Source of the DNA: Dyadobacter sp.
Lineage (GTDB): Bacteria > Bacteroidota > Bacteroidia > Cytophagales > Spirosomataceae
Direction: 5' to 3'
DNA: 64,000 nucleotides
Assembly (NCBI RefSeq): GCF_017744695.1
Contig: NZ_JAGIAS010000003.1
Coordinates: 124,001-188,000 of the forward strand
The position numbers and the translations under genes are program-made. The notes beneath the pieces are model-generated. The model was not told the origin of the DNA. It worked only from the letters and a program-made list of their open reading frames with translations, and did not search any database. Shown here in pieces: positions 32,874 through 41,169 of this stretch. Positions within the stretch are counted from its first letter, which is position 1; each line of letters starts with the position of its first letter.

Positions 32874-33932
32874 ATGAAATTCCGGAATTACCTCGAAACC
32901 ATAGCGGGCGTGGGCATCTACCCGCTCATATCCCTGCTGATCTTCTTTGTTTTCTTCCTCGGCCTGCTCATTTATGTGTGGGGGCTGGATAAAAGGAAAC
33001 TCGACAAAATGCGCAGTATTCCGCTAAACGACGGAGTTGCCAAAAAGACATTGCTATCGCTGCTTTTGCTTGTGTGTATTGCATTGCCCGCCTCCGCGCA
33101 GGATACGACCGAACCGGTACGTGCCATCACCGGACTCGACCTGATACTATGTGTGGTGCTTGCTGCATTGGTTTTCATCATGATCCAGCTGGCGATCCTG
33201 CTGGCATCGGCGATGCGGTTACTTAACAAAACCGCCCACGCGTCCGACAAGGAGCCTACCCACGTGTTCAGCGCGCATTGGTGGAAGAAGTTCAGAGGTA
33301 TTGGCGTGGCGCTGCATGATGAAAAACAAATCCTGATCGACGGGCATGACTACGACGGCATCCAGGAGCTCGACAACCGGATGCCTCCCTGGCTGCAATT
33401 CCTGTTCTATACTACGGTCTTCTTCGCGGTGGTTTATTCTGCCTACTATTTCAGCGGCCTGGGTGACCTGCAAATCGCTGAGCTCGACAAAGAAATAGCC
33501 ACTGCCGAGGCCGAGAAAAAGGCTTACATGGAAAAAGTAGGCGCCAGCATGGATGAAAACTCCGTTACGCTCCTGACCGACAAGGCCGGTGTGGATGCGG
33601 GGATGAAAATCTTCCAGGAAAAATGTACCGCCTGCCATGGAACCGAAGGTGGCGGAGCTGTTGGGCCGAACCTCACGGACGAATACTGGCTACATGGAGG
33701 TGGTATTCACAATGTGTTCAAAGTGATCAAATACGGCGTGCCTGAAAAAGGCATGATCTCCTGGGAGAAACAGCTCTCTCCTACCGATATCCAGAAGGTA
33801 GCGAGCTTCGTCCTGTCCCTCAAAGGCACCAAACCAGCCAACGCGAAGGAGCCGCAAGGCGAACTGGAAGCAGCTACGGCTGGCGGGGAAGCAACTTCGG
33901 CTGACGGCAATCGGCTGTCGGCTGTTGAGTAG
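32874..33932 (+). CDS. ccoP: cbb3 oxidase CcoQ-CcoP-like fusion, single haem c
   Basis: A 352-residue membrane protein. Residues 1-50 (NYLETIAGVGIYPLISLLIF, then GLLIYVWGLDKRKLDKM) look like CcoQ/FixQ. A second hydrophobic segment ending in ALPASAQ looks like a signal peptide in the middle of the chain. Two more helices follow, with the CcoP motif HEEYDGIQE-like region here as DGHDYDGIQELDNRMPPWLQ, then a cytochrome c domain with CTACH at residues 251-255. Proteobacterial CcoP has two haem motifs; only one is seen here. The start is the ATG at 32874; a TTG three codons earlier is less likely. Confidence 0.9.
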   Translation: MKFRNYLETIAGVGIYPLISLLIFFVFFLGLLIYVWGLDKRKLDKMRSIPLNDGVAKKTLLSLLLLVCIALPASAQDTTEPVRAITGLDLILCVVLAALVFIMIQLAILLASAMRLLNKTAHASDKEPTHVFSAHWWKKFRGIGVALHDEKQILIDGHDYDGIQELDNRMPPWLQFLFYTTVFFAVVYSAYYFSGLGDLQIAELDKEIATAEAEKKAYMEKVGASMDENSVTLLTDKAGVDAGMKIFQEKCTACHGTEGGGAVGPNLTDEYWLHGGGIHNVFKVIKYGVPEKGMISWEKQLSPTDIQKVASFVLSLKGTKPANAKEPQGELEAATAGGEATSADGNRLSAVE

Positions 33933-33977
33933 TACTTCGGCTGTCGGCAATCAGCTGTCGGCTGTTGAGTAGTACTT
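33905..33977. repeat. 40-bp direct repeat spanning the ccoP stop
   Basis: A 40-bp unit (33905-33944) is repeated for 33 bases from 33945 to 33977 with one mismatch. The unit contains the ccoP stop codon and several GGCTGTCGGC-like strings; the complement of such a string (GCCGACAGCC) lies at about 34086. The duplication extends the region between ccoP and ccoG. Confidence 0.75.
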
Positions 33978-34023
33978 GGGTTGTTGGCTGTCAATAAGAA
34001 GATTTGTAAAGAAAGTGATTGAA

Positions 34024-35445
34024 ATGGAAAGGATGGAAATGTATAATGCTGGTGGGCAAGTCACGCGTGAAGGCCTACTGCCGAAAGCCGACAGCCGAGG
34101 TCTCAAAGCCGAAACACGCCCCCTTTACCCCCAACGCCCGGAAGGCAAATGGCACAACGGCCGTGTGGTGTTCAGTATAGTGATTATCGCATTGCTGTTC
34201 GTGACACCGTTCCTCCGGGTCGATGGACAGCCGCTGGTGCTGCTGAATGTGATTGAGCGGAAAATCATTCTCTTCGGCATATTCATCGGGCCGCAGGACT
34301 ATTGGCTCTTCGGGCTTACGATGCTTTCGTTTTTTGTATTCATCGTATTGTTCACCACCGTTTTCGGGCGGTTGTGGTGTGGCTGGGCTTGTCCGCAGAC
34401 CGTTTTTATGGAAATGGTTTTCCGTAAAATCGAATATGCTATCGAAGGCGACGCCGGGAAGCAAAAGCTGCTGGATAAGGCGCCCTGGACATCGGAGAAA
34501 ATTCTGAAAAAGGGGTTGAAATACACCATTTTCCTGATCATCTCCTTTACCATCGCCAACCTGCTCCTGGCCTATGTGCTGGGTACCGACGAGCTGTACA
34601 AAATTATTTCCGAGCCCATCGAAGACCATATCGGCCTCTTTTCAGGCATCATCATTTTCACGGCGGTATTCTACTGGAACTTCGCATGGCTGCGCGAGCA
34701 GGCCTGCACCGTGGTGTGCCCGTATGGCCGCCTGCAAGGCGTGCTGCTCGACCGCAACTCCATCAACGTCGCTTACGACCACGAACGCGGTGAGCCGAGG
34801 GGAAAGTTGCACAAAGGCACCGACCGTACCGAGGGCGATTGTATCAATTGCTTCCAATGCGTTGCCGTGTGCCCGACCGGCATCGATATCCGGAACGGTA
34901 CTCAAATGGAATGCGTGAACTGCACGGCTTGTATCGATGCCTGCGACGCGATCATGGACAAAGTGGGTTTCGACAGGGGACTTATCCGTTACACTTCCGA
35001 GAATGCCATCGCGAAGAAAACCGCCAGGGTGATCACGCCACGGACATGGGGCTATGCGGCAGTGTTGCTACTACTCTGGTCGGCGCTGGGATTCGTAGTC
35101 GCTACCCGCACCGACACACAAACCACCCTTTTCCGCGCGCCGGGGAGCCGTTACATCGAAAACAGCGACGGCACGATCAGCAACCTGTACACTTTCAAGA
35201 TATTCAATAAAACGAACCATATCATCAAACCCTCCCTCCACCTCGACACCCCGCACGGCAAGCTTCTTTTCGCCGGATCACCCGATCTGACGCTCGAAGC
35301 TGCGGGGATGTCCGAGGGAACCGTGTTTGTGATTATTCCAAAATCTGAATTGAAGACCCGAAAAACAGTATTAAAACTCTCGGTTTCACAAGGTAACCAG
35401 CTGTTGGAAACCTTCGAAACCACATTCATCGCGCCGGAAGAATAA
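34024..35445 (+). CDS. ccoG: cytochrome c oxidase accessory protein CcoG (FixG/RdxA)
   Basis: A 473-residue integral membrane protein. It contains about five helices, the conserved WCGWACPQTVFMEMVFRKIE, a ferredoxin-type pair of 4Fe-4S motifs (CINCFQCVAVCPTGIDIRNG and CVNCTACIDACDAIMDKVGF), and a C-terminal immunoglobulin-like domain (YTFKIFNKTNH onwards). CcoG is a cupric reductase that helps supply copper to cbb3 oxidase. The ATG at 34024 is preferred; a longer form would begin in the repeat region. It lies between ccoP and ccoH, its normal place. Confidence 0.95.
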   Translation: MERMEMYNAGGQVTREGLLPKADSRGLKAETRPLYPQRPEGKWHNGRVVFSIVIIALLFVTPFLRVDGQPLVLLNVIERKIILFGIFIGPQDYWLFGLTMLSFFVFIVLFTTVFGRLWCGWACPQTVFMEMVFRKIEYAIEGDAGKQKLLDKAPWTSEKILKKGLKYTIFLIISFTIANLLLAYVLGTDELYKIISEPIEDHIGLFSGIIIFTAVFYWNFAWLREQACTVVCPYGRLQGVLLDRNSINVAYDHERGEPRGKLHKGTDRTEGDCINCFQCVAVCPTGIDIRNGTQMECVNCTACIDACDAIMDKVGFDRGLIRYTSENAIAKKTARVITPRTWGYAAVLLLLWSALGFVVATRTDTQTTLFRAPGSRYIENSDGTISNLYTFKIFNKTNHIIKPSLHLDTPHGKLLFAGSPDLTLEAAGMSEGTVFVIIPKSELKTRKTVLKLSVSQGNQLLETFETTFIAPEE

Positions 35446-35471
35446 TGTATTAACCTATTTTATAAATCACC

Positions 35472-35924
35472 ATGAAAGTTAATTGGAAAGCACTTATTGC
35501 CTCGGTTTATATCGGCTTCGTATCGATGATACTGCTGCTGGTAGGCATGAGCGCCGGGCAAAAAATCGATCTCGTCACAGACCATTACTACGAGGAAGAA
35601 TTGAAATTCCAGGGCAAGATCGACAAGCTGCAACGCGCGGCGGAACTGACCGAGCCCTTATCCTGGCAAATCAAGGATAATGCTTTGCAAATCCGGTACC
35701 CGGCAACCTTCGCCGATTCCAGCATTTCGGGCCATATCCGGATGTATTGCCCGTCCGACAACCGCAACGACCGCCAGTTCGCGATCGATTCGAATGGTAA
35801 CGGGCAGACCCTCGCATTGTCACAAATCCCGGCAGGACGCTACAAAATCCAAGTCGACTGGAAAGGTGGAGACGAAACCTACTGGAGCGAGGGCGTAGTA
35901 GTGGTCGATCATCCTAACCATTGA
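35472..35924 (+). CDS. ccoH: FixH/CcoH-family assembly protein
   Basis: A 150-residue protein with an N-terminal membrane helix (ALIASVYIGFVSMILLLVGM), the family motif VTDHYYEEELKFQGKIDKLQ, and a periplasmic beta-sandwich (GRYKIQVDWKGGDETYWSEG). It belongs to the FixH family, required for stable assembly of cbb3 oxidase. It lies 26 bp after ccoG and 3 bp before the TauE/SafE-like gene, so it is in the same operon. Confidence 0.92.
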   Translation: MKVNWKALIASVYIGFVSMILLLVGMSAGQKIDLVTDHYYEEELKFQGKIDKLQRAAELTEPLSWQIKDNALQIRYPATFADSSISGHIRMYCPSDNRNDRQFAIDSNGNGQTLALSQIPAGRYKIQVDWKGGDETYWSEGVVVVDHPNH

Positions 35925-35927
35925 CCG

Positions 35928-36626
35928 ATGATTACCGTCCTGCCATACCTCGCCATTTCGATGGGGCTCATCAGCAGCTTCCATTGCGTAGGCATGTGCG
36001 GGCCTATCGCGCTCGCATTGCCCGTGCATAAGGGCACGCGTGCGCGCCAGGTCGCGGGCGTGCTGGCGTACAATGCAGGGCGCGCCCTTACGTACGCGAT
36101 GTTCGGGATTGTTATAGGCACATTAGGCGCTTCATTAGCCTGGCTGGGCGTGCTCCGGTACGCTTCCATTGCGGTCGGGGTAGCGATGCTGGTGTATGTG
36201 CTCTGGCCATCGGAGCTGGATCAGCATTTGCATATGCCGCTGTTATGGCAAAAAACAATCAATCGTTTAAAGCAAAAAATGGGCTTTTTTCTCAAAAGGG
36301 GCGATTTACCGGGCATGCTGCTACTCGGCATGCTCAACGGCACTATTCCTTGCGGCATGGTCTATATGGCGCTCGTCAGTTCTGTCGCTACGGGCAGCAC
36401 CTGGGGAGGTGGCGCATTTATGGCACTATTCGGGCTGGGTACCATGCCTGCGATGCTCGCTTTGGGCATTGCCAGGCAACAATTCACACCCGCGCTGAGA
36501 ACGCGCATCCGTAAACTTACACCGCTGCTGGTGGCCATTGCGGGCATCTGGCTCGTAGCGCGCGGGGTCATGACCTCCTACCCCGATCATTCCAAACCTG
36601 CCGCCGGAATCACAATCTGCCGCTGA
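35928..36626 (+). CDS. TauE/SafE- or UreH-like membrane protein linked to cbb3 assembly
   Basis: A 232-residue protein with about six helices. The start has the family signature SSFHCVGMCGPIALALPVHK, typical of the sulfite exporter TauE/SafE-like (UreH-domain) proteins next to cbb3 genes. A second family block is GMLNGTIPCGMVYMALVSSV. These proteins are thought to help in copper or thiol handling for oxidase assembly, but the substrate is not established. It lies three bases after ccoH. The Cys pair in CVGMC may bind metal. Confidence 0.88.
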   Translation: MITVLPYLAISMGLISSFHCVGMCGPIALALPVHKGTRARQVAGVLAYNAGRALTYAMFGIVIGTLGASLAWLGVLRYASIAVGVAMLVYVLWPSELDQHLHMPLLWQKTINRLKQKMGFFLKRGDLPGMLLLGMLNGTIPCGMVYMALVSSVATGSTWGGGAFMALFGLGTMPAMLALGIARQQFTPALRTRIRKLTPLLVAIAGIWLVARGVMTSYPDHSKPAAGITICR

Positions 36627-36666
36627 ACTGCTTGAACCAGCGCGCCGGATGACTTACCTTGCCGGC

Positions 36667-37014
36667 ATGAAAACTTACAAGGCCATTATCCAGCTTACCT
36701 CGGACGATCCCAAAGTCCATCGCAGTATGATCCGGCAAGTCAGCAACCTGCTTGCGCATTTGGGCGTAACAGTGAATGTTCGTATTGTTTGCCACGGTTC
36801 TTCCATGCCGTTTTGCACCGTAGGAAATACATTTGCCGGCGATATTTCAGCATTACTTAATCAGCATGTTACCATCGCTGCCTGCCGCAATATGCTCGTC
36901 GCCAACGGGGTGGAAGCAACCGACCTGATAGAGGGCATTGAAGTGATCCCCTCCGGCATTGCCGAACTGGTAGTATTGCAACAGGAAGGTTGGAGCTATA
37001 TAAAAGCCGGTTAG
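36667..37014 (+). CDS. DsrE-family protein
   Basis: A 115-residue protein (MKTYKAIIQLTSDDPKVHRS...) of the DsrE/DsrF-like fold: strand AIIQLTSDD, helix RSMIRQVSNLLAHLG, strand VNVRIVCHGSSMPF, then the segment HVTIAACRNMLVANGVE with the single conserved Cys and the closing IEVIPSGIAELVVLQQEGWSYI. Members handle sulfur or persulfide, or serve as small stress proteins; the role here is unknown. The ATG at 36667 is preferred over one six codons upstream. It lies between the cbb3 accessory genes and hemN. Confidence 0.85.
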   Translation: MKTYKAIIQLTSDDPKVHRSMIRQVSNLLAHLGVTVNVRIVCHGSSMPFCTVGNTFAGDISALLNQHVTIAACRNMLVANGVEATDLIEGIEVIPSGIAELVVLQQEGWSYIKAG

Positions 37015-37028
37015 AAGTCTGTTTTTCG

Positions 37029-37073
37029 CATGATCAAAATCATGTTTTTCCTCTTCGGTCCTCGGTAGTTTTG
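37029..37073 (+). promoter_or_regulatory. hemN promoter with Fnr-type site
   Basis: CATGATCAAAATCATG (37029-37044) is a perfect palindrome of the Fnr form TGAT-n4-ATCA. TAGTTTTG (37066-37073) matches the -7 element TAnnTTTG. If transcription starts about seven bases after the -7 element, the palindrome centre is near -42, the usual position for Fnr-type activation. The ATG follows at 37103. Binding by the receiver-Crp/Fnr protein encoded at 39799 is inferred from proximity. Confidence 0.6.
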
Positions 37074-37102
37074 ATCAATGATCTACATCAAAACTTTGAC
37101 CA

Positions 37103-38467
37103 ATGGACAAGGACCTGCTCTTTAAATATAACATTCCGGGACCACGCTACACCAGCTACCCGACCGTTCCTTACTGGCAGAAAACACCTCCCTCCGTTAG
37201 CAAATGGAAAGAGCTGGTGCAGGATGCATTCTCGGTTTCGAACCGGAAGGAAGGTATCAGCCTGTACATTCACCTGCCATTCTGCGAGAGCCTTTGTACC
37301 TATTGCGGCTGCAACACGCGCATCACGATCAATCATGCGGTGGAAAGCAAATATATCCAGGCCGTTTTGAAGGAATGGAAAATGTACTGCGAACTGTTCG
37401 GAGCAGAAAAACCGGTGATCCGGGAGTTGCACCTGGGCGGGGGCACGCCTACATTTTTCAGTCCGGCTAACCTGGTGAAGCTGGTGAATGGCCTCCTTGC
37501 CAATGCGCTCGTACACGATGATGCCCGGTTTGGTTTCGAGGCGCATCCTGGGAATACTACCGATGCGCATCTGGAAGCTTTGTATTCGGTCGGATTCCGC
37601 CGCATCAGCATCGGTGTGCAGGACTTCAATCCGGTGGTACTGGCGATCATCAACCGGCACCAGACTTTTGAACAGGTCAAACACCTCACCCTGAAAGCCC
37701 GCGAAATCGGTTACACGTCCGTCAATTACGATATCGTGTACGGTCTGCCCCAGCAAAAAAACTGCTCGATGATGGAGACCATGCTGCGCGTGATCCGGTT
37801 AAAACCCGACCGCATTGCGTTTTACAGCTATGCCCACGTCCCCTGGATCAAGCCCGGCCAGCGGAGTTATACTGAAAAAGACCTGCCTGACGCGGACCAC
37901 AAAATTGCGATTTACGAAACCGGCCGGAATGCGCTGGAATTGGCCGGCTACGAAGACATCGGCATGGACCATTTTGCACTCCGGTCCGACGAACTTTACA
38001 AGGCTGCCACCCAGGAACGGCTCCACCGGAACTTCATGGGTTATACCGACACTCGGACTCAATTATTAATCGGCCTCGGTGCGTCGTCTATTTCGGATTC
38101 GTGGTGGGGATATGCCCAGAACGAGAAAAAAGTCGAAGATTATTACAAAAAGCTCGCTGCAAACGAGCTGCCTGTATTCCGCGGCCACGAACTGAGCCGT
38201 GAAGACCTGATCCTGAGAAAACATATTCTACGGCTGATGACCAGCTTCGAAACTTCCTGGGGCAATACTTCGGAAGTTTGCATGGAGCTATACCAGGCGC
38301 TGGAAAGGCTTTCCGAAATGGAGTTCGACGGACTGGTTGAAGTTGAACCTTTCCGACTGAGGATCACTGAGAAAGGCAAGGCCTTCGTGCGTAATGTATG
38401 TATGGCTTTTGATGCGCGCCTCTGGGCCGATTTACCCCAAACGACTCTTTTTAGTCAAACAGTTTAA
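37103..38467 (+). CDS. hemN: oxygen-independent coproporphyrinogen III oxidase
   Basis: A 454-residue radical SAM enzyme. The N-terminal part YNIPGPRYTSYPTVPYWQ and the iron-sulfur motif CESLCTYC (Cys 61, 65 and 68) followed by GCNTRI are characteristic of HemN. LHLGGGTPTF, GFEAHPGNTTD and RISIGVQDFNPVVLAIINR complete the radical SAM barrel, and the C-terminal HemN domain follows. It converts coproporphyrinogen III to protoporphyrinogen IX without oxygen, supplying haem for the neighbouring cbb3 oxidase at low oxygen. It has its own promoter with an Fnr-type site. Confidence 0.96.
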   Translation: MDKDLLFKYNIPGPRYTSYPTVPYWQKTPPSVSKWKELVQDAFSVSNRKEGISLYIHLPFCESLCTYCGCNTRITINHAVESKYIQAVLKEWKMYCELFGAEKPVIRELHLGGGTPTFFSPANLVKLVNGLLANALVHDDARFGFEAHPGNTTDAHLEALYSVGFRRISIGVQDFNPVVLAIINRHQTFEQVKHLTLKAREIGYTSVNYDIVYGLPQQKNCSMMETMLRVIRLKPDRIAFYSYAHVPWIKPGQRSYTEKDLPDADHKIAIYETGRNALELAGYEDIGMDHFALRSDELYKAATQERLHRNFMGYTDTRTQLLIGLGASSISDSWWGYAQNEKKVEDYYKKLAANELPVFRGHELSREDLILRKHILRLMTSFETSWGNTSEVCMELYQALERLSEMEFDGLVEVEPFRLRITEKGKAFVRNVCMAFDARLWADLPQTTLFSQTV

Positions 38468-38509
38468 TGATGAATTCTTGCGGTGTTCACTTGTGTCCTG
38501 TACTTTGGT

Positions 38510-39781
38510 ATGTTTGATACGGATATTTTAATTCATACACAGGTGATGACACGGCACATCGAGATGCTGGATGCGCTGTTCAAACACGCGACCGAAGGGA
38601 TCGTGGTGGTGGACAAGCAGGCGAATATTGTAATGCTTAATCCCAAGGCCAAAGAGCTTTTTGGCTACTCTGATCGTGAGCTGATCGGCAAGAAAGTCGA
38701 GACGCTGATCCCGCAACGGTTCAACAGAAATCATGTGGGCTATCGCGACGAGTACCTCGAAGCCCCTCGTGCCCGTGGTATGGGACATATGATGGATCTT
38801 TTCGCCCGGCGCAAGGATGGCAGTGAGTTTCCCGTGGAGGTCAGCCTCAGTCCATTCAAAACCAGCGACGGCGAGTTTGTCGTGAGCTTTGTGATTGACA
38901 TTACCGAACGCAAAAAGCAGGAAAGCCGCATCATCGAAGCCAATCTTGAAATACAAAAACTGAACGCCGAACTGGAAATCCGCGTGCAGCAGCGCACGGA
39001 AGAACTGGCAGCGGCGATCAGGCGCATTGAGCAGTCACAGGAGGAAGTGGTGCGGGCATTGACCAAGGAACGTGAGCTGAATAATATGAAAAGCCAGTTC
39101 GTGACTATCGCATCCCACGAGTTCAGGACACCACTCGCGACCATTCTGTCGTCGGCCTCACTCATAGGCAGGTACTCGCGCACCGAGGACGAAGACAAGC
39201 GGCAGAAACACGTGCAGCGTATCAAATCGACCGTTACCAACCTGACCGAAATCCTTAACGACTTCCTCTCGATCGGCAAGCTCGAAGAAGGGCGCATTCA
39301 TTGCATTCCGGTACTCACCGATCTGAGCGCATTTTGTAAAAACCTGATTGAAGAGATCCGGGGGCTCTGCAAGGATGGCCAGGAAATGTATGTGACTTAC
39401 GACGGGGAAGCCCAGGCATGGCTCGACAAGCAGCTTTTACGCAATGTGCTTTTCAACCTGCTTTCGAATGCGATCAAATACTCTGATTCCGGCAAATCGA
39501 TCTTTTTGAGGGTCAAAAATTGGAGCGGACTGATCCGCATTGAAGTACAGGATCAGGGAATTGGTATTCCTAAACAGGACCAGGGCCATATTTTTGACCG
39601 TTTTTTCCGTGCCAACAATGCCGGCAATGCGCAAGGAACGGGGCTGGGTCTCAACATTGTACAAAATTACATCGAACTCATGGGTGGCACAGTCCGGTTC
39701 CAGAGCGAGATCGGCGTAGGCACTACGTTTTTTGTAGAACTGCCTAACCGTGAACCGGCATCCGTTAAAATCGAATCCTGA
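38510..39781 (+). CDS. PAS-domain sensor histidine kinase
   Basis: A histidine kinase of about 423 residues without clear membrane helices. The N-terminal PAS domain (LDALFKHATEGIVVVDKQAN to FVISFVIDITERKKQ-like end) is of the FixL/oxygen- or redox-sensing kind in layout. A coiled coil follows (QKLNAELEIRVQQRTEELAA), then HisKA with His near residue 203 (SHEFRTPLATIL), and the ATPase domain (NLLSNAIKYSDSG, DQGIGIPKQ, GTGLGLNIVQNYIELMGG). ATG codons at 38510 and 38546 and a GTG at 38483 are possible starts. The next gene, 17 bp on, encodes a receiver-Crp fusion, its likely partner. Whether the PAS binds haem is not visible. Confidence 0.9.
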   Translation: MFDTDILIHTQVMTRHIEMLDALFKHATEGIVVVDKQANIVMLNPKAKELFGYSDRELIGKKVETLIPQRFNRNHVGYRDEYLEAPRARGMGHMMDLFARRKDGSEFPVEVSLSPFKTSDGEFVVSFVIDITERKKQESRIIEANLEIQKLNAELEIRVQQRTEELAAAIRRIEQSQEEVVRALTKERELNNMKSQFVTIASHEFRTPLATILSSASLIGRYSRTEDEDKRQKHVQRIKSTVTNLTEILNDFLSIGKLEEGRIHCIPVLTDLSAFCKNLIEEIRGLCKDGQEMYVTYDGEAQAWLDKQLLRNVLFNLLSNAIKYSDSGKSIFLRVKNWSGLIRIEVQDQGIGIPKQDQGHIFDRFFRANNAGNAQGTGLGLNIVQNYIELMGGTVRFQSEIGVGTTFFVELPNREPASVKIES

Positions 39782-39798
39782 CACAAACAGTATCCAAC

Positions 39799-40863
39799 TT
39801 GGAAGCGAGAAAAATACTTTTAATAGAAGATAACCCCGAAATGCGGGAAAATACGGCCGAGATCCTGGAACTCGCCAACTACGAGGTAATCACCGCCCAA
39901 AACGGCAAGGAAGGCGTGCAACAGGCAGGGCAGCATCTCCCCGACCTGATCATCTGCGACATTATGATGCCGGAACTCGACGGCTATGGCGTGCTGCACA
40001 TGCTCGGCAAGGACGAGCGCACGGCGTCCATCCCGTTCATTTTCCTGACCGCCAAAGCCGAGAAGGAAGATTACCGTAAAGGCATGACCATGGGTGCCGA
40101 CGATTATCTTACCAAACCTTATGACGACGTAGAACTCCTGAATGCGGTCGAAATGCGCCTCAGGAAGAGCGACCGGCTCAAAAAACAGTTCGAGCGCTCG
40201 GCCGAAGGTTTCGACCAGTTTATCCGCGAAGCGCAGGCCTTCGACCCGATCGTGAAGCTTGCGGAGGACAAGAAGGTGAAGGTGTTAAGGAAAAAAGAGA
40301 CGATTTACACCGAAGGCAGCTTCCCATCGCATGTGTTCTTTCTGCAAAAAGGGAAGGTGAAGGCCTATAAGTCCAACGAAAACGGCAAGGAATACATTAC
40401 CGATTTGCTGAAAGAGGGCGAGTTTTTCGGCTATCTCGATCTGCTGCAAGGTGCGCCTTACGAGGAAACAGCCATTGCTCTGGAGAAATCGGAAGTGGCG
40501 ATGATCCCGAAGGACGATTTCTTCAACCTGCTTCAAGGTAACCGCGAAGTCGCTTCCAAGTTCATTCGAATGCTTTCCAATGAGATCAAAGAGCGGGAAG
40601 AACGCCTTTTGCAACTCGCCTACAATTCGGTGCGGAAGCGCGTGGCACAGGCGCTTGTTATGCTTGTACAACGTTACCAGGAAGATCGCTCGAAGCCATT
40701 CTCCATGGCTGTTACCCGGGAGGATATCGCTTCTATGGTAGGAACCGCTACTGAAACCGTCATCCGCACGCTTTCAGATTTCAAGGACGAACGCCTGGTG
40801 GATATGAAAGGCAGCCAGATTACAGTTTTGGAGTATGAGAAGCTGGCCCGGATGCGAAACTAG
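39799..40863 (+). CDS. response regulator fused to a Crp/Fnr-type regulator
   Basis: A 354-residue protein. Residues 1-120 form a receiver domain with the acidic pair (LIEDN), Asp54 in IICDIMMPELDG and the lysine in DDYLTKPYDD. A linker leads to a cyclic-nucleotide-binding-like domain (~145-265, LRKKETIYTEGSFPSHVFFL, GEFFGYLDLLQGAPYEE) and a Crp-type HTH (~275-354, VTREDIASMVGTATETVIRT). The start is a TTG at 39799; no ATG opens the receiver. The cNMP domain lacks Fnr-type N-terminal cysteines. The gene follows the kinase by 17 bp and the cbb3/hemN cluster, so oxygen- or redox-linked control of that cluster is likely but inferred. Confidence 0.9.
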   Translation: MEARKILLIEDNPEMRENTAEILELANYEVITAQNGKEGVQQAGQHLPDLIICDIMMPELDGYGVLHMLGKDERTASIPFIFLTAKAEKEDYRKGMTMGADDYLTKPYDDVELLNAVEMRLRKSDRLKKQFERSAEGFDQFIREAQAFDPIVKLAEDKKVKVLRKKETIYTEGSFPSHVFFLQKGKVKAYKSNENGKEYITDLLKEGEFFGYLDLLQGAPYEETAIALEKSEVAMIPKDDFFNLLQGNREVASKFIRMLSNEIKEREERLLQLAYNSVRKRVAQALVMLVQRYQEDRSKPFSMAVTREDIASMVGTATETVIRTLSDFKDERLVDMKGSQITVLEYEKLARMRN

Positions 40864-40946
40864 CATCTTTTTCCACCGTTGATAACTCATCGGTTCCGGT
40901 CGATCATTCCACCATTTAGGGGCAGAAATAGCTCATTTGCTTTTCC

Positions 40947-40954
40947 TAGTTTTG
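40947..40954 (+). promoter_or_regulatory. -7 promoter element of the second two-gene cassette
   Basis: TAGTTTTG matches TAnnTTTG and ends 29 bases before the ATG at 40984, nearly the same place as the element before the first cassette. Confidence 0.45.
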
Positions 40955-40983
40955 ACAAGAACTTCATATCAATCTTTCAAACT

Positions 40984-41169
40984 ATGGAACAAACAAAACC
41001 TGCGAACGCCCAGGCTTCTGAGGCGGCAACAGCTCACGAAAACCGTCCGGGGCTTGTACTTAATAATCTTGCTGCAAGAATGATGCAATCAAGGAGAGAC
41101 ATAGACGCCTACCGCCGGGGAGAAATGTCACAAGCCGAATTTGACGCACTTGGAATCAAATTTTACTGA
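40984..41169 (+). CDS. small conserved partner protein of DUF6169-like gene (copy 2)
   Basis: A 61-residue protein. The first ~25 residues are Ala/Glu/Gln-rich and probably disordered; the rest is helical, ending in YRRGEMSQAEFDALGIKFY. That end aligns without gaps to the small protein at 8551-8721 and looks SHOCT-like. The gene has its own promoter element and overlaps the following gene by 29 bases. Function is unknown; a small regulator or antitoxin-like partner is possible. Confidence 0.78.
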   Translation: MEQTKPANAQASEAATAHENRPGLVLNNLAARMMQSRRDIDAYRRGEMSQAEFDALGIKFY

